Notes: generated by a model not told the origin, from the letters alone. A DNA stretch of 64,000 bases from Legionella sainthelensi (GCF_900637685.1 NZ_LR134388.1:4057001-4121000); one strand, 5' to 3'. Shown: positions 1 to 13,912, counted from the first letter of the stretch. Translations and numbers: made by a program.

Positions 1-82
1 GCTTTATAGGTTCTTTATAATTTGGACCAACCATACAAGCACTAAGCATCAGGCTCATGGCAAGAGTAAAAATCTTTAACAT
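1..82 (-). CDS. RND efflux outer-membrane lipoprotein (NodT/OprM family), N-terminus only
   Basis: The first 27 codons of a minus-strand gene that runs off the left edge. The start ATG is at 82, with a purine-rich AGAGGGA upstream. The peptide has a short hydrophobic signal ending in the lipobox LSAC, followed closely by VGPNYKEP. That VGPxYxxP signature directly after the lipidated Cys is typical of OprM/NodT-type outer-membrane channels of RND and MFS efflux pumps. Partner genes would lie further left. Only this segment is visible, so substrate and completeness are unknown. Confidence 0.75.
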   Translation of the reverse strand, partial: MLKIFTLAMSLMLSACMVGPNYKEPIK

Positions 83-351
83 GAATGCTAATATTTCCCT
101 CTTAAAATTTGCTCCCCATCATGGAATGGTATTAGCTGTTATTATGTCTCCGTACTGTATCATTACTAAGAACTATTTAATAGATCAAATCTGGACAATA
201 TTTTAGTCGTTAAAAATCAACAATTCGTGAATGATGGTCTTACCCGAACAGCTGAATTTGTTTCATGACACATAAAAAACATATTTGATACATCTTGGAT
301 AAAAATGGCTCTCATATCACTTTTTCTCCAAGATTATTAGGTTCATTTTTT

Positions 352-2598
352 CTAAGGATTAGAATCAGATGTAATAACTTGTAATTGCGTTACATTTTGC
401 AAGCCGCGCGGCAACCTATTTCCTCTACGTCCACGTTCACCTTTATAATGTTCAAGATCAGCCCCCTTTAAAGTAAAATGACGTTTACCCGCATGGACGG
501 TAAGTGTATCCGCAGCAGTTAAAACTTGTACGTCGATTACATATTCTTCGCGAGATGCGGCTTTAGCAGCAGGGATACTAATTAATTTATTTCCCTTTCC
601 ACGCGATAATTCTGGAATTTCTTTCGTAGAGCAAATAAGCAGTCGCCCCGCATTAGTAGCACAAGCAATGTAAAGCTCGTCATGTTTAGGGAGGATTCGA
701 GGAGGTAAAATATGACTCGTTTCAGGAAGCTTAATACAGGCCTTACCATTGCGATTTTTTACATAAAGGTCACCGATTTTCGCAATAAAGCCATATCCTG
801 CATCACTTGCTAATAGCACGAACTGTTCTGCTTCACCACCTACAGCAGCTTCAAACAAAGCGCCTTCAGCTGGATTAAGTTTTCCGGTTAAAGGCTCTCC
901 TTGCCCCCGTGCTGAAGGTAACACATGCCCTGGCAAAGAATAGACTTTTCCTTCGCTATCAAAAAAGAGGATTTGTTGATTTGAGCGTGCTATGGCCTGC
1001 GCTTTAAAATCATCGCCTGCTTTATAGCTCAATTCACAACCATTTACATCATGTCCCTTTGCGGCCCTAACCCATCCTTTTTTTGAAAGTACTACTGTAA
1101 TAGGCTCGTTAGGTAGAATATCTTCTTCTTTTAATGCTTGCGATTCCTGCCGAACAATAATAGGTGAACGACGCACATCACCAAACTCATCTCGGTCTTT
1201 AATGATTTCTTCTTTCACTAATTGTTTTAGGCGCTGCTCTGAAGCTAAAATATCTTGCAAATTATCTCTTTCGGTGCAAAGCTCATCCAGTTCTCCGCGC
1301 AATTTTATTTCTTCTAACTTTGCTAAATGACGCAATTTCATTTCTAAAATAGCTTCTGCCTGACGGTCACTGATATTAAAGCGGGCTATTAATCCTTGTT
1401 TGGGCTGTTCATGCTCACGAATAATGGCAATAACTTCATCGATATTCAGATAAGCAATAAGCAATCCTTCGAGCACATGTATGCGATCTAAAACTTTTGC
1501 CAAACGATACTCCAATCGTCTTTTTACTACAGAGATCCGATAGACTATCCATTCAGATAAAATCTCAACCAACCCTTTTACTCTTGGCTTCCCATCAAGT
1601 CCTATCATATTGAAATTAACACGGTAGCTTCGTTCCAAGTCGGTAGTGGCAAATAAATGAGACATTAGCCCTTCAATATCAACACGATTGGAACGAGGAA
1701 CGATGACCAACCGGGTTGGATGTTCATGATCTGATTCATCACGTAAATCTTCAACCATTGGTAATTTTTTTTGTTGCATCTGTAGCGCAATTTGTTCCAG
1801 TACTTTGGCTCCGGAGACCTGATATGGTAATGCACTAATCACTATATTTTGTTTTTCCTGGCTATATACTGCTCTCATTTTTATAGAGCCATTCCCTGTT
1901 TCATACAGAGCATTAATTGCTTCTGGTGGTGTAATTATTTCAGCCTCAGTAGGGAAATCGGGACCTTTAATATATTGAGTAACCGTGGCGAGATCTGCAT
2001 GGGGATCATCCAATAAGTGCACGCATGCATTGGCAACCTCTGTTAAATTATGCGGCAAAATATCGGAAGCCATGCCCACGGCGATACCTGTGGCACCATT
2101 TAATAAAATATTAGGTAAGCGTGCTGGCAACAAAGAGGGCTCTTGTAATGTGCCATCAAAATTATCAACCCAATCCACAGTTCCTTGTAAAAGCTCTGCT
2201 AATAAAACTTCCGCATAGCGCGAGAGTCGCGCTTCCGTATATCGCATTGCAGCAAAAGACTTGGGATCATCAGGAGAACCCCAGTTTCCCTGTCCGTCCA
2301 CAAAAGGATAACGATAGGAGAATGGCTGCGCCATAAGCACCATCGCCTCATAGCAAGCACTATCTCCATGCGGATGAAATTTGCCTAATACATCCCCAAC
2401 GGTACGTGCTGACTTTTTATATTTGGCAGTAGCTTTTAGTCCTAATTCAGACATTGCATAAACAATGCGTCTTTGCACTGGTTTTAATCCATCTGCAATA
2501 TGAGGCAAAGCTCTATCCAGGATAACGTACATGGAGTAATCCAGATACGCTTTTTCGGTAAATTCAGCTAGTAGTTTTCGTTCAGATACATCATTCAT
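352..2598 (-). CDS. parC: DNA topoisomerase IV subunit A (ParC)
   Basis: Breakage-reunion subunit of topoisomerase IV, which decatenates daughter chromosomes together with ParE. I chose the ATG at 2598 because the protein (748 aa) then aligns residue for residue with E. coli ParC. The catalytic Tyr in [10 protein letters not shown] becomes residue 120, and the quinolone-determining Ser and Glu in [10 protein letters not shown] become 80 and 84. The frame stays open upstream to an in-frame GTG at 2628, but neither start has a clear ribosome binding site. The QRDR is wild type (Ser80, Glu84), so it gives no sign of quinolone resistance. parE is not in the window. Confidence 0.96.
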   Translation of the reverse strand: MNDVSERKLLAEFTEKAYLDYSMYVILDRALPHIADGLKPVQRRIVYAMSELGLKATAKYKKSARTVGDVLGKFHPHGDSACYEAMVLMAQPFSYRYPFVDGQGNWGSPDDPKSFAAMRYTEARLSRYAEVLLAELLQGTVDWVDNFDGTLQEPSLLPARLPNILLNGATGIAVGMASDILPHNLTEVANACVHLLDDPHADLATVTQYIKGPDFPTEAEIITPPEAINALYETGNGSIKMRAVYSQEKQNIVISALPYQVSGAKVLEQIALQMQQKKLPMVEDLRDESDHEHPTRLVIVPRSNRVDIEGLMSHLFATTDLERSYRVNFNMIGLDGKPRVKGLVEILSEWIVYRISVVKRRLEYRLAKVLDRIHVLEGLLIAYLNIDEVIAIIREHEQPKQGLIARFNISDRQAEAILEMKLRHLAKLEEIKLRGELDELCTERDNLQDILASEQRLKQLVKEEIIKDRDEFGDVRRSPIIVRQESQALKEEDILPNEPITVVLSKKGWVRAAKGHDVNGCELSYKAGDDFKAQAIARSNQQILFFDSEGKVYSLPGHVLPSARGQGEPLTGKLNPAEGALFEAAVGGEAEQFVLLASDAGYGFIAKIGDLYVKNRNGKACIKLPETSHILPPRILPKHDELYIACATNAGRLLICSTKEIPELSRGKGNKLISIPAAKAASREEYVIDVQVLTAADTLTVHAGKRHFTLKGADLEHYKGERGRRGNRLPRGLQNVTQLQVITSDSNP

Positions 2599-2807
2599 TG
2601 TTTTTGCATTCATTATATTAATAATCACTATTTAACCATTGCAATCCTCTATTGCAAAGTGATTTTAACACAGGATTGATTCTGTTAGATAATTCACTTT
2701 TATTAATTGTGAATAACTTTGCATGAGGCGGCAACGGCAGTGACAATATTTACAATAACTTATTGAAAATAAATTGATTTTTTATAATGACTTATTTTGA
2801 GGCATTA

Positions 2808-2822
2808 TTATCCTGTGGATAA
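2808..2822. promoter_or_regulatory. Palindrome containing a consensus DnaA box
   Basis: TTATCCTGTGGATAA is a 6-3-6 palindrome whose right part, TGTGGATAA, is a perfect DnaA box (reverse of TTATCCACA). A one-mismatch box, TGTGAATAA, lies at 2708-2716 in the same AT-rich gap between the divergent parC and GGDEF genes. This could be a DnaA-responsive site for either promoter. Two boxes are too few to claim an origin. Confidence 0.35.
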
Positions 2823-2916
2823 CTTTGTGTATTATCATAGAATAAAATCCCTAACCTATTGTAAATAACGTAGAAATTCCTATAAAAGCACTGGTTCAAT
2901 GATTCTATAAATAGTA

Positions 2917-5127
2917 ATGTATAATTTGTATAAGAGAACTGATTCAGAAATTGTTATGGACGACAACAGCATCTCATCTTCTAAATTTAATAAGTTTTTA
3001 CTTTATATTATTTTTATCCCTGCACTTGCACTTGTATCAGGCATTGGGATTTTATCCTATCATGAAGTAAATAAAATGCTTGATGCCAACAGATGGGTTG
3101 CTCATACCTATCAAGTCATTCAAGCTACCGATAAAATATTAATAACCATTATCGATATTGATTCTGAGCTAGAGGCTTATCTTCTCTCTGATGATGAGCA
3201 ACTTATGATAAATATTGATAAAATGAAATTTGACCTAAAAGAAGACTTTGATAATTTATTTCATTTAATTAGGGATAATTCGTCACAAACGCAACGAATC
3301 ACTCATTTTCACGACTTAACCATTCAAAGACTCAAACAATTAAACCAAGCCATTCAATTAAAAATAAATAATAAACTCAATACTCCAGAGGAAAAGGATT
3401 TTTTTCTACAAAAACAAGATCTTTCTAATCAAATTAAGGGCGTTGCTCAAGAAATAAAATCGATTGAACTCGTTTTATTAAAGGAAAGAAATCAGGTCGC
3501 ACTCAATAGTGCGAAAACAACAAATATTGCCATTATCATAGGAAAAATAATTAGTTTTTGTGGTTTAATCATTGCATTTGCATTGGCAAATAGGGAGTTA
3601 TCTAGAAGTCTTAGAGCAGAGCATCATAGGAAAAATGTTGAAAGCCAATTAAGAAGTATTTTAGAAGGGGCCACGGATATGATTGCTGCTTTGGACAATC
3701 ACTACCGTTATATGATGATTAATGAAGCATATCAACGTGAGTTTAAACGTCTCTTTGGCCATCCGATAACTATTGGCATGACCCTGGATGACATCCTTAC
3801 GAGTGCGGCCACTTCCGCAAAAAGGAAATTAATGGAGCAGTGGAATGACTCCCTAAAAAGTGGGGAATTGGTACGAAATATTGAGTTTGAGGTCAACAAA
3901 GAGCTTAATGTCTATGAAATTACCTCCAGTTTGATTAAAAATGAAAATAATGAGACCCACGGAACAGTACATATTATCCGCAATATTACCAAACATATTC
4001 AAGAACAAATCGAACTAAAGGAGTCTTACAAAAAACTCCATGCAGGGATGCAAGCATTACAAGATAAAAACGAGCAAATTACACTGCTTGTTGAGATGAG
4101 TGATATTATGCTTGCATGTAGCTCTCAAGAAGAATTAAGTAAGGTGATGACAAAATATTGTCAACGCATACTCCATTTTGCAAGTGGCTATTTATATATC
4201 ATGCACCCATCAAAAAACTATTTAGAAATAGCTACAACCTGGGGGAAACCAAACCCCCAAGAAACTACGTTTCTACCTAATGATTGCTGGGCAATTCGCT
4301 TGGGAAAGATGCATCAAGTAATCCATTCTCGTGATGAGTTAATTTGCAACCATGTGAACACGTCCAGTGAGCAAACTTTAGCATTCCTTTGTATTCCATT
4401 AATGGCTCAAAATGATATTTACGGCTTATTGTACATGGAAATGTCTGAAGAACCTGCGGTTGCATTTTCACAAAATCAGCAACTGCTGATTACCGCTTTT
4501 TCTGAATTAACCGCCCTCGCATTTGCGAATGTACGCTTAAGAGAAAATCTTCGCTATCAATCAATGCGAGATCCATTAACGGGACTATATAATCGCCGTT
4601 ACTTAGAAGACTTTCTTTTAAAACAAATCCATCAATCCGAGCGGACAAAAAGTCCAATTTCACTCTTAATGTTAGACTTGGATCACTTCAAAAAAATAAA
4701 TGATACTTACGGTCATGATGCAGGAGATGTTGCTTTAAAAGAGCTCGGTAAAATATTACACGAGGATATTCGTGTTGGCGATGTTGCAGCTCGCTATGGT
4801 GGAGAAGAGTTTATTGTTGCTTTTTACAATACCGATGAAAAAACAATTAAAACACGCGCTGAGAGTATTAGAGAAGCGGTTTCTCGGCTGCAAATAAAAT
4901 ATGGAGCACAACCGGTAGGCCCGATCACCATTTCCATTGGAGTAGCCGTATACCCGGCAGATGGCCGCACTACTACAGAGCTCATTGAATCTGCTGATAA
5001 AGCTTTATATTTTGCAAAAACCAACGGAAAAAATAGGATTGTTTTATATTCTGAAATTGAAAATAGAAAATCCTCTGTAAATAAAAAAAATGAATATCAT
5101 AATCCTTCTGATGATCAACTAATATAA
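2917..5127 (+). CDS. Membrane-bound diguanylate cyclase (CHASE3-PAS-GAF-GGDEF)
   Basis: Predicted to make cyclic di-GMP from two GTP at the inner membrane. Order of parts: TM helix about 27-47; a CHASE3-like periplasmic sensor about 50-200 (W..HT..V start, DNSSQ segment); TM about 202-224; PAS about 240-360; GAF about 390-540; GGDEF about 560-715. The active-site loop is intact as RYGGEEF (626-632). A product-inhibition I-site, RVGD, sits at 619-622, five residues before it, so feedback control by c-di-GMP is expected. No EAL domain is present. An internal ATG at 2956 is an alternative start. The sensed signal is unknown. Confidence 0.92.
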   Translation: MYNLYKRTDSEIVMDDNSISSSKFNKFLLYIIFIPALALVSGIGILSYHEVNKMLDANRWVAHTYQVIQATDKILITIIDIDSELEAYLLSDDEQLMINIDKMKFDLKEDFDNLFHLIRDNSSQTQRITHFHDLTIQRLKQLNQAIQLKINNKLNTPEEKDFFLQKQDLSNQIKGVAQEIKSIELVLLKERNQVALNSAKTTNIAIIIGKIISFCGLIIAFALANRELSRSLRAEHHRKNVESQLRSILEGATDMIAALDNHYRYMMINEAYQREFKRLFGHPITIGMTLDDILTSAATSAKRKLMEQWNDSLKSGELVRNIEFEVNKELNVYEITSSLIKNENNETHGTVHIIRNITKHIQEQIELKESYKKLHAGMQALQDKNEQITLLVEMSDIMLACSSQEELSKVMTKYCQRILHFASGYLYIMHPSKNYLEIATTWGKPNPQETTFLPNDCWAIRLGKMHQVIHSRDELICNHVNTSSEQTLAFLCIPLMAQNDIYGLLYMEMSEEPAVAFSQNQQLLITAFSELTALAFANVRLRENLRYQSMRDPLTGLYNRRYLEDFLLKQIHQSERTKSPISLLMLDLDHFKKINDTYGHDAGDVALKELGKILHEDIRVGDVAARYGGEEFIVAFYNTDEKTIKTRAESIREAVSRLQIKYGAQPVGPITISIGVAVYPADGRTTTELIESADKALYFAKTNGKNRIVLYSEIENRKSSVNKKNEYHNPSDDQLI

Positions 5128-5248
5128 CGCTCATGAAATATGAGATTTACTCTTAAAAGCTGAAAAGGATTAATTAACACCCATCCCAAAATCATTGATT
5201 ATTGCCTAAAAAAGCTGAGCTCAACATAAAGGATGTCATCACCTTAGC

Positions 5249-5286
5249 AAAATACACTTTGCCTGCGAACTCAAAAAGTGTTTTTT
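5249..5286 (+). terminator. Rho-independent terminator after the GGDEF gene
   Basis: Twelve-base arms at 5249-5260 and 5275-5286 pair with a single mismatch around a 14-base loop. The right arm merges into a run of nine T (5281-5289). It lies about 120 bases after the GGDEF stop and just before the next gene, as expected for an intrinsic terminator. The AT-rich stem makes it moderate in strength, and the A-run on the left arm could also make it work in reverse. Confidence 0.55.
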
Positions 5287-5354
5287 TTTGGGCAAACTTC
5301 ATCAAAAATATCCATAACGCACTATAATTAAAATATATTGAGGTTTCTGGGGTA

Positions 5355-8174
5355 ATGAAGATGCCTGATCCTATTAAATTTAAAGAACCAGAACGTTGTG
5401 ATTATGTTTATATTGATGAGAACAACAAAGTACATTTAATGATGCCTCTTGTTGGTGGAGTTGAAATTGGGTTAGATAATACCTGTCAAACAGGGGTCGA
5501 GTTAAACTCGTTCTTCCATGGCTCTACACACGAGGGAGTTACTCGATTTTCTGCACAACATCATCTTGCAGAATATGCAAAACTTTTAAAAGCAGACATC
5601 CAAGAAATCGAAAAACAAAGAGCAATTTCTCCCCTTGCCTTTGAGACACAATTGAGAGTAAAAAAAGAGCGCTTAAAACAAGTAAACCAATACATTGAAT
5701 TGATCACGGTACTCAAAAAAGACTATGACACAGATAAAGGAATTAAGTCTTTGCAACTTCTAGAGAACACTCAAGGCTCGTATCCACCTATCCCTAAAGA
5801 AGTAAGCGCACTTGTAAAGTCTGCTACCAATGGTTTTGCAGTAAGGTTATCTCCTTTTGATAATGATCCCTTAACTTTGTTTAAGGATCCCATATTTAGT
5901 GTGAAAAGAAATATATCTAAATGGAGAAGACCAGATGGGCGTCATCATTTAGGTGCGATTGATATTAACGAAGGCTTGGGTTCGCGCTTACGCTCTACCT
6001 TTTATGATGCAAAAACTAATACTGGCTCTCCTATTTTACCCCCAAAAACGCTTAAGGAGAAAGTTATAGAAGATATTTTAGCTAAAGCCAACTTACCTGA
6101 CGATTACTTAAAAGAACCCGATACACGCGATGAACGTCTGACGGAATTAAAGAAAATTATCCAAGAGGAACTTGTCAAAGTTAATAAAGATATTTCGGTA
6201 GATAAAAGTACTATTGGCGGTATGGACATTGATGCTTCTTATTTATTAGATCTAGCCTGTACTGTAGGCGAAGATGATCCTCTTAAAGAGTGGATTGGGG
6301 GAGTTATTGGGGCAGCAACCAGCTCAGAGTTTTGGGATCTTGAAGAACAAAAACAAAGCGAAGCAATTAGCGTGTTCTATGACGGCGAAGGCAAGGAAGT
6401 TAATGCAAGCAATAATGACCGAATGTCTGTTAAAGTTCAATTTTTACTTGCTGAAGCTAATATATTTTGTAAACTCAATAAATTATCGGATGCAAATTTT
6501 GGTGCTTTTTTTGATGAGGAACCTCATGCCACCAATATTGCAAAAAATGTAAAGGAAGGGCTGGGTAAAGGAGCGAATATAGAAAAAGTTATCTTTGATT
6601 ATATCAATACTTATCATGCCCAGCTAGGCTTAAAAAATCCATTAACCGAAGAGCAGCAAAAAGAAATTACGGAACAATTTACTAAAAACTATAATACCAT
6701 TAAAGACTCTCCTCATTTTGATGAATTTTTCATTGCTGATACGAGTAAAAAGGGTACTCTTTTTAATCATCAAAATAGAATAAGCCTTTCTTTTCTTGAG
6801 TTTTTCCAACGTCAAACTAAAGGAAAGCATCCTTTAGGGGAACTGGAAGGGCATGTTGAAGCACTGCATAGTGGCAGCACAAATAACTTAAGTCATAAAA
6901 ATGAAGTCGGCTATGAGAAATTAGAGCAGTTTAAAACGGAAGTAGTGAGACTTTTGGCTGAAAATAAACCTAAAGAATTAATTGATTATCTAACACAACA
7001 ACAAACCGGATCGAAAGCACCTAATTATTCCATGCTGACGTTAGAAACACAAAATTACATTGCATACAATCCTAATGGAAAAGCGATATTAGAGGCGCTT
7101 AAAGAATCCGGTGGCAACCCAGAACTTGAAAAATTAATTTCTCCAGTTCATGTAAATCGTGAAAATCTTGCTAATGTTGTTTGGTCTAAAGTGTCTTCTA
7201 AACCATTATTTGAGGTAGAAGTAAACCGAGTAGCGTCTGGTCTTTCTGCTACTGTGGCCAATTATGAGAGGGAGAGAAGTGGTAGATGGTTCAGCGGTAC
7301 TAAAAAAGAAACTAGGGATAGACAAATAGAGCAATTAAAAGGGATTGCAGAAGAGCTGAATAAACTTGCAAAAGAACCTGACACTGCCAAAAAACAGGAT
7401 ATCGTTAATTCGCTTGTTAAATCCATCATGGTTTTAGATAAAATTGATGCTGAAATCGGAAAGGAACATAATTTATTCAAAAGCGCATTGCAACGAGAGG
7501 TTGTTGGATTTAAAAAACAACTACAAGAAATGTGTCAACTGGAAAACTACGCGATTAAACCAACAGCTAAGGGAAGAGGATTTCAACAACAACTTCAAGA
7601 AAAGTATTCGATAAACCAAGACATAAAACCACTGGATCTGATTACCACTTTTGCTATAGAAGAGCAGTTTAAAAAAATTGCTAATCAGGAAGTCCAAAAA
7701 ATAGTAAGAGGTTTACCTCATCATTGTCATAACGATCAGACCATTGAGTTCTTTGCCCAGTTAACATCTGAGGAGGCGAGTAAAGTAGCATCCTATTTAA
7801 TGTCAGAGTATCGAGAACTGACTCAATCAACAGATAAACAAAAACTTTTAACCGAAGAAATTCCCCAAGCGTTTAAAGAGATTAATGAGCGACTTCTTTC
7901 TGGATTTAAACAGGAAGGAGTCATCGATGCAGGGGTGCATGAAAAACTACTGGCGTTAGCTGACAAAATTCCGCCTGAATTGGTCACTAAGAAAAATCTT
8001 GAAAAGTGGTCAACGACACCAGAAATGCTGAATGACACCCAGTTTGGTAGTTTATTAAAAGAAGCTCAATCCCCTCCTTCAGTTGTAGCTACGAGGGACT
8101 TTAGAAGAAGTATTGATGATATAACAGGTAGAACCAACCTTGACTCGACACATACCCAGACTTTAAACCATTGA
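5355..8174 (+). CDS. Large hypothetical protein, Legionella effector-like
   Basis: I do not recognise a named family in this 939-residue protein. It is hydrophilic, Lys/Glu-rich, has no signal peptide or TM segment, and is largely helical with probable coiled coil around 75-115 and 640-730. A second ATG six bases downstream (5361) fits better with the preceding GGGG. A -10-like TATAAT lies at 5323-5328. It stands alone, with an intrinsic terminator before it and the inverted hel operon after it. Length, composition, solitary context and a Leu at position -3 of the C-terminus fit a Dot/Icm substrate. This is inference; no catalytic motif was found. Confidence 0.8.
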   Translation: MKMPDPIKFKEPERCDYVYIDENNKVHLMMPLVGGVEIGLDNTCQTGVELNSFFHGSTHEGVTRFSAQHHLAEYAKLLKADIQEIEKQRAISPLAFETQLRVKKERLKQVNQYIELITVLKKDYDTDKGIKSLQLLENTQGSYPPIPKEVSALVKSATNGFAVRLSPFDNDPLTLFKDPIFSVKRNISKWRRPDGRHHLGAIDINEGLGSRLRSTFYDAKTNTGSPILPPKTLKEKVIEDILAKANLPDDYLKEPDTRDERLTELKKIIQEELVKVNKDISVDKSTIGGMDIDASYLLDLACTVGEDDPLKEWIGGVIGAATSSEFWDLEEQKQSEAISVFYDGEGKEVNASNNDRMSVKVQFLLAEANIFCKLNKLSDANFGAFFDEEPHATNIAKNVKEGLGKGANIEKVIFDYINTYHAQLGLKNPLTEEQQKEITEQFTKNYNTIKDSPHFDEFFIADTSKKGTLFNHQNRISLSFLEFFQRQTKGKHPLGELEGHVEALHSGSTNNLSHKNEVGYEKLEQFKTEVVRLLAENKPKELIDYLTQQQTGSKAPNYSMLTLETQNYIAYNPNGKAILEALKESGGNPELEKLISPVHVNRENLANVVWSKVSSKPLFEVEVNRVASGLSATVANYERERSGRWFSGTKKETRDRQIEQLKGIAEELNKLAKEPDTAKKQDIVNSLVKSIMVLDKIDAEIGKEHNLFKSALQREVVGFKKQLQEMCQLENYAIKPTAKGRGFQQQLQEKYSINQDIKPLDLITTFAIEEQFKKIANQEVQKIVRGLPHHCHNDQTIEFFAQLTSEEASKVASYLMSEYRELTQSTDKQKLLTEEIPQAFKEINERLLSGFKQEGVIDAGVHEKLLALADKIPPELVTKKNLEKWSTTPEMLNDTQFGSLLKEAQSPPSVVATRDFRRSIDDITGRTNLDSTHTQTLNH

Positions 8175-8186
8175 TACGTATTGACC

Positions 8187-8225
8187 ATTCATTCCCATCG
8201 CCTGCGTGCCGCGACTTGTTTGCGG
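8187..8225 (+). repeat. 39-bp dispersed repeat, copy A
   Basis: This matches copy B at 14163-14201 in inverted orientation at 35 of 39 positions, and all four differences are transitions. It contains the partly self-complementary GCCGCGACTTGTTTGCGGC. It lies between the convergent ends of the 939-aa gene and helA, so a hairpin there could also help terminate transcription. The element is GC-rich against an AT-rich background, like REP/MITE-type intergenic repeats. Confidence 0.65.
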
Positions 8226-8280
8226 CATGTAGCGGCGTCTTATAGTAAGGCAAAATAAACAAGCGCGTTTTGGGTGTTGT

Positions 8281-11408
<3,128 letters not shown>

Positions 11409-11417
11409 CTTTTATCC

Positions 11418-12671
11418 TTAGTGCTCGTGGCTTGCGCCTTCTTTACCGAGTTCGGCCTTAATATAAAAACTGTTTTTAGTCACATAGCTTTGTCCTGCTT
11501 CAAGCCCTGATAGTATTTCAACCCATTGCTCATCTCGTTGTCCCAACGTTACAGGTGTTGCCTCAAAATAATCTCCTTGTTGCACAAAAACCACGTCTTG
11601 CTCATCCATACGTTGCAGCGCAGAAAGTCGTACGGCTACCGGCACTATTTTTTCTTTGATTATAATTTCTCCATTGACATACATACCAGGCAACCACAGG
11701 CGATTTTCATTGGGGAGAACAGCTCGCGCCAAAGTCGTTTGTGTGTCCTCTATACCTAAAGGCGCGATATAAGAAATAATGCTCGTAGACTTAGGAGTTC
11801 CTTCATCTCCCATTACAATAATACTCATACCTTGTTTTACCAGTGGGGCTTCCTTGCGATATAACGTAAAATCAGCCCAAACATTATCTAGATTTGCTAT
11901 TTCATAAATAGGTTTAGTATTTTGTGCTAGCTCACCGTTAGTAGCATACTTTTGCACAACGGTACCAGTAATGGGAGCCGTAATATTGTAATTTTGTAAA
12001 CTTTCATTACTTTCAATGATGGCTAATAGCTCTCCTTTAGTCACTTCATCTCCTAAGTTTTTATTCATCGACTTAATAATTCCTGAATAACGTGCGTATA
12101 TAGGAGCCATGGTGTCGCGATTAGGAGTAATTTTTCCCACTACTTTAAGTTGTGTTTTGATGGTTTGACTTTGCGCAGTTGCCGTTTTTATCTCCGCGGC
12201 TTGGAGCATGGCAGGGACCAATTTTACCCGCCCCTCATAAGTTGAATAATGCCAACTATAAGATTTTCCTGCATAGGCTAATTTAAGCGACACATCAAAG
12301 GAATGAGGCTCTTGAATTTCTTCTTCACTTTGTAAAAAATTATCAACAGGAACAAAGCTAATCAGCTCTTTTTTATGATTAAACCGAGTTAACTGCATGG
12401 TCAGTCGCGTGTGCACAGGAGCAATTGCATTTCCCTTTTCGTAAATGTAGGCGCGAAAATGAGGAGGCATTCCACGCTCAATGAGAAGCAATTCAAGAGC
12501 CAAATCCCCCTCTTTAAAAAGTTGCCCCCCTTTAGGCCCTTTTTCAATATCATGCTGCACCCCTGCTTCAATTGCCTCGTTGTCCTTGCCAGCCCACAAA
12601 GAAAAAGAACCTGAGCCCCATAACAAAGCAAAGAGACATAAATAAGAAATAAATCTCTTTATCAATTTCAT
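11418..12671 (-). CDS. helB: HelB periplasmic membrane-fusion protein
   Basis: Adaptor of the HelCBA efflux complex (CzcB family), 417 aa. A signal peptide ends around FSLWAG (residue ~28). It is followed by a CzcB-type N-terminal domain, a barrel-sandwich lipoyl-like hybrid domain about 185-260 (YARYSGIIKS, GELLAIIES, ITAPITGTVV) and the beta-barrel and membrane-proximal domains. No His-rich metal-binding N-terminus is visible apart from the C-terminal HEH. Its ATG overlaps the helC stop (ATGA), so translation is probably coupled. Known Legionella helCBA has the same gene order. Confidence 0.92.
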   Translation of the reverse strand: MKLIKRFISYLCLFALLWGSGSFSLWAGKDNEAIEAGVQHDIEKGPKGGQLFKEGDLALELLLIERGMPPHFRAYIYEKGNAIAPVHTRLTMQLTRFNHKKELISFVPVDNFLQSEEEIQEPHSFDVSLKLAYAGKSYSWHYSTYEGRVKLVPAMLQAAEIKTATAQSQTIKTQLKVVGKITPNRDTMAPIYARYSGIIKSMNKNLGDEVTKGELLAIIESNESLQNYNITAPITGTVVQKYATNGELAQNTKPIYEIANLDNVWADFTLYRKEAPLVKQGMSIIVMGDEGTPKSTSIISYIAPLGIEDTQTTLARAVLPNENRLWLPGMYVNGEIIIKEKIVPVAVRLSALQRMDEQDVVFVQQGDYFEATPVTLGQRDEQWVEILSGLEAGQSYVTKNSFYIKAELGKEGASHEH

Positions 12672-13912
12672 TTACTCTCCTTAGTAGGATGTAATCCTAA
12701 AAGTCCAGTGATTTGAATTAATGCCTTATGGTAATCCGCATGGGCTTGTTGATAGTGACGCTCTTCTTCATAGAGCGTATTGAGCGAGAGAGATAATTCA
12801 ATATAAGTGTAGCGCCCCATTTGGTAACCTTCTTGAGCTAATTTGATTGATTTACGCGCTAAAGGCAATAATGAACGCGTCACTTGTGCTGCTTCATACT
12901 CACTTTGTTGCGCCTGTAAAAAAAGCGTATAAGCGCTTTGTCGCACATCCAACCGTGTTCCCTGGTATTCATGAGCTGTTTGGGTATATTGTGCTTCTGC
13001 AGTCAAAATTTTTCCTTGGTTACGATCAAATACAGGAACTTGTGCATAAGCAGACATCACTGCAGCGTTACTCCCATCATCTGAAAAATGTCGCCCGCCC
13101 AGTTGTATGTTTAGATCAGGCCATATTGATTTTTTAACGGCTGTAATAGTCGCTCGTTTGGCTTTAAGTTGTAATTGCATTTGTAGAAGCTGCGGGCTTT
13201 GTGGTAGCTTCCTCAATAAAGCATCCCATTTTAATTCTACATCGGGAAATCCTTTATCAATCAAAGGCCTATCTATTCTTAAACCATCGCCTAGCAATCG
13301 AGATAATTTAGCTCTTTGAGTCAACTCATCTCGTGTTGCCTTATTTTCCTGGATCCGAGCCTCGCCTAAACGTACTTGTGCTAAGCGTAAATCTAATTCG
13401 GCACCCGCTCCAGCCTTAACTCGTCGCTCAATAGCAGCCACAATATCTTGATTAAGGCGAACTAATTTTTTTGTTACCTGGCGCCATTGGCCTGCATAAA
13501 ATGCATCAACATAGGCAACTCCAACCGTTATATAGAGTGTGGCTTTTTGAACCTGAATTTGTGCTAAGGATGCTAAATAATCAGCATAAGTTGCCTTCTT
13601 TAAATAAGCCAAACGATTCCCTAAAGGAATTGGTTGGGTTACAGACGCAGTAGTTTCTGCAGCTTCATAGCTTGAATAGGAACCTGAACCACCGAAATTT
13701 TCAGCAGTTAATGAAAGTTGTGGATTAGGGTAGAGGCCACTTTGGATAAAGTAACCGCGCATCGCTTGTGCTTTATCTATTTCTGCCTGTAACTCAGGGT
13801 TGTTGCGGTATGCGATTTCTAATGCTTGTTTAAAAGTAAATGGCGCAGCAAACACTTCGCTTATCACAAAGCTCATTGCTACGAAAACAGCAAGATAGAA
13901 TAGATTACGCAT
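12668..13912 (-). CDS. helC: HelC outer-membrane channel (TolC/CzcC family)
   Basis: Outer-membrane exit duct of the metal efflux complex, 414 aa with a cleavable signal (cut near EVFAAP, residue ~22). It has the two TolC-like repeats: helical blocks starting TFKQALEIAYRNNPELQAEI near 27 and RATITAVKKSIWPDLNIQLG near 245. Gln/Ala-rich coiled-coil segments separate beta strands. It is the first gene of helC-helB-helA, so the operon promoter should lie in 13913-14227. I could not identify a MerR or CzcR-type operator there. Confidence 0.92.
   Translation of the reverse strand: MRNLFYLAVFVAMSFVISEVFAAPFTFKQALEIAYRNNPELQAEIDKAQAMRGYFIQSGLYPNPQLSLTAENFGGSGSYSSYEAAETTASVTQPIPLGNRLAYLKKATYADYLASLAQIQVQKATLYITVGVAYVDAFYAGQWRQVTKKLVRLNQDIVAAIERRVKAGAGAELDLRLAQVRLGEARIQENKATRDELTQRAKLSRLLGDGLRIDRPLIDKGFPDVELKWDALLRKLPQSPQLLQMQLQLKAKRATITAVKKSIWPDLNIQLGGRHFSDDGSNAAVMSAYAQVPVFDRNQGKILTAEAQYTQTAHEYQGTRLDVRQSAYTLFLQAQQSEYEAAQVTRSLLPLARKSIKLAQEGYQMGRYTYIELSLSLNTLYEEERHYQQAHADYHKALIQITGLLGLHPTKESK

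Noticed and set aside
2629..2916. Chromosomal replication origin
   Set aside because: Only one perfect and one imperfect DnaA box, no cluster, and no dnaA, gidA or rpmH neighbours. Two boxes in an AT-rich gap can arise by chance.
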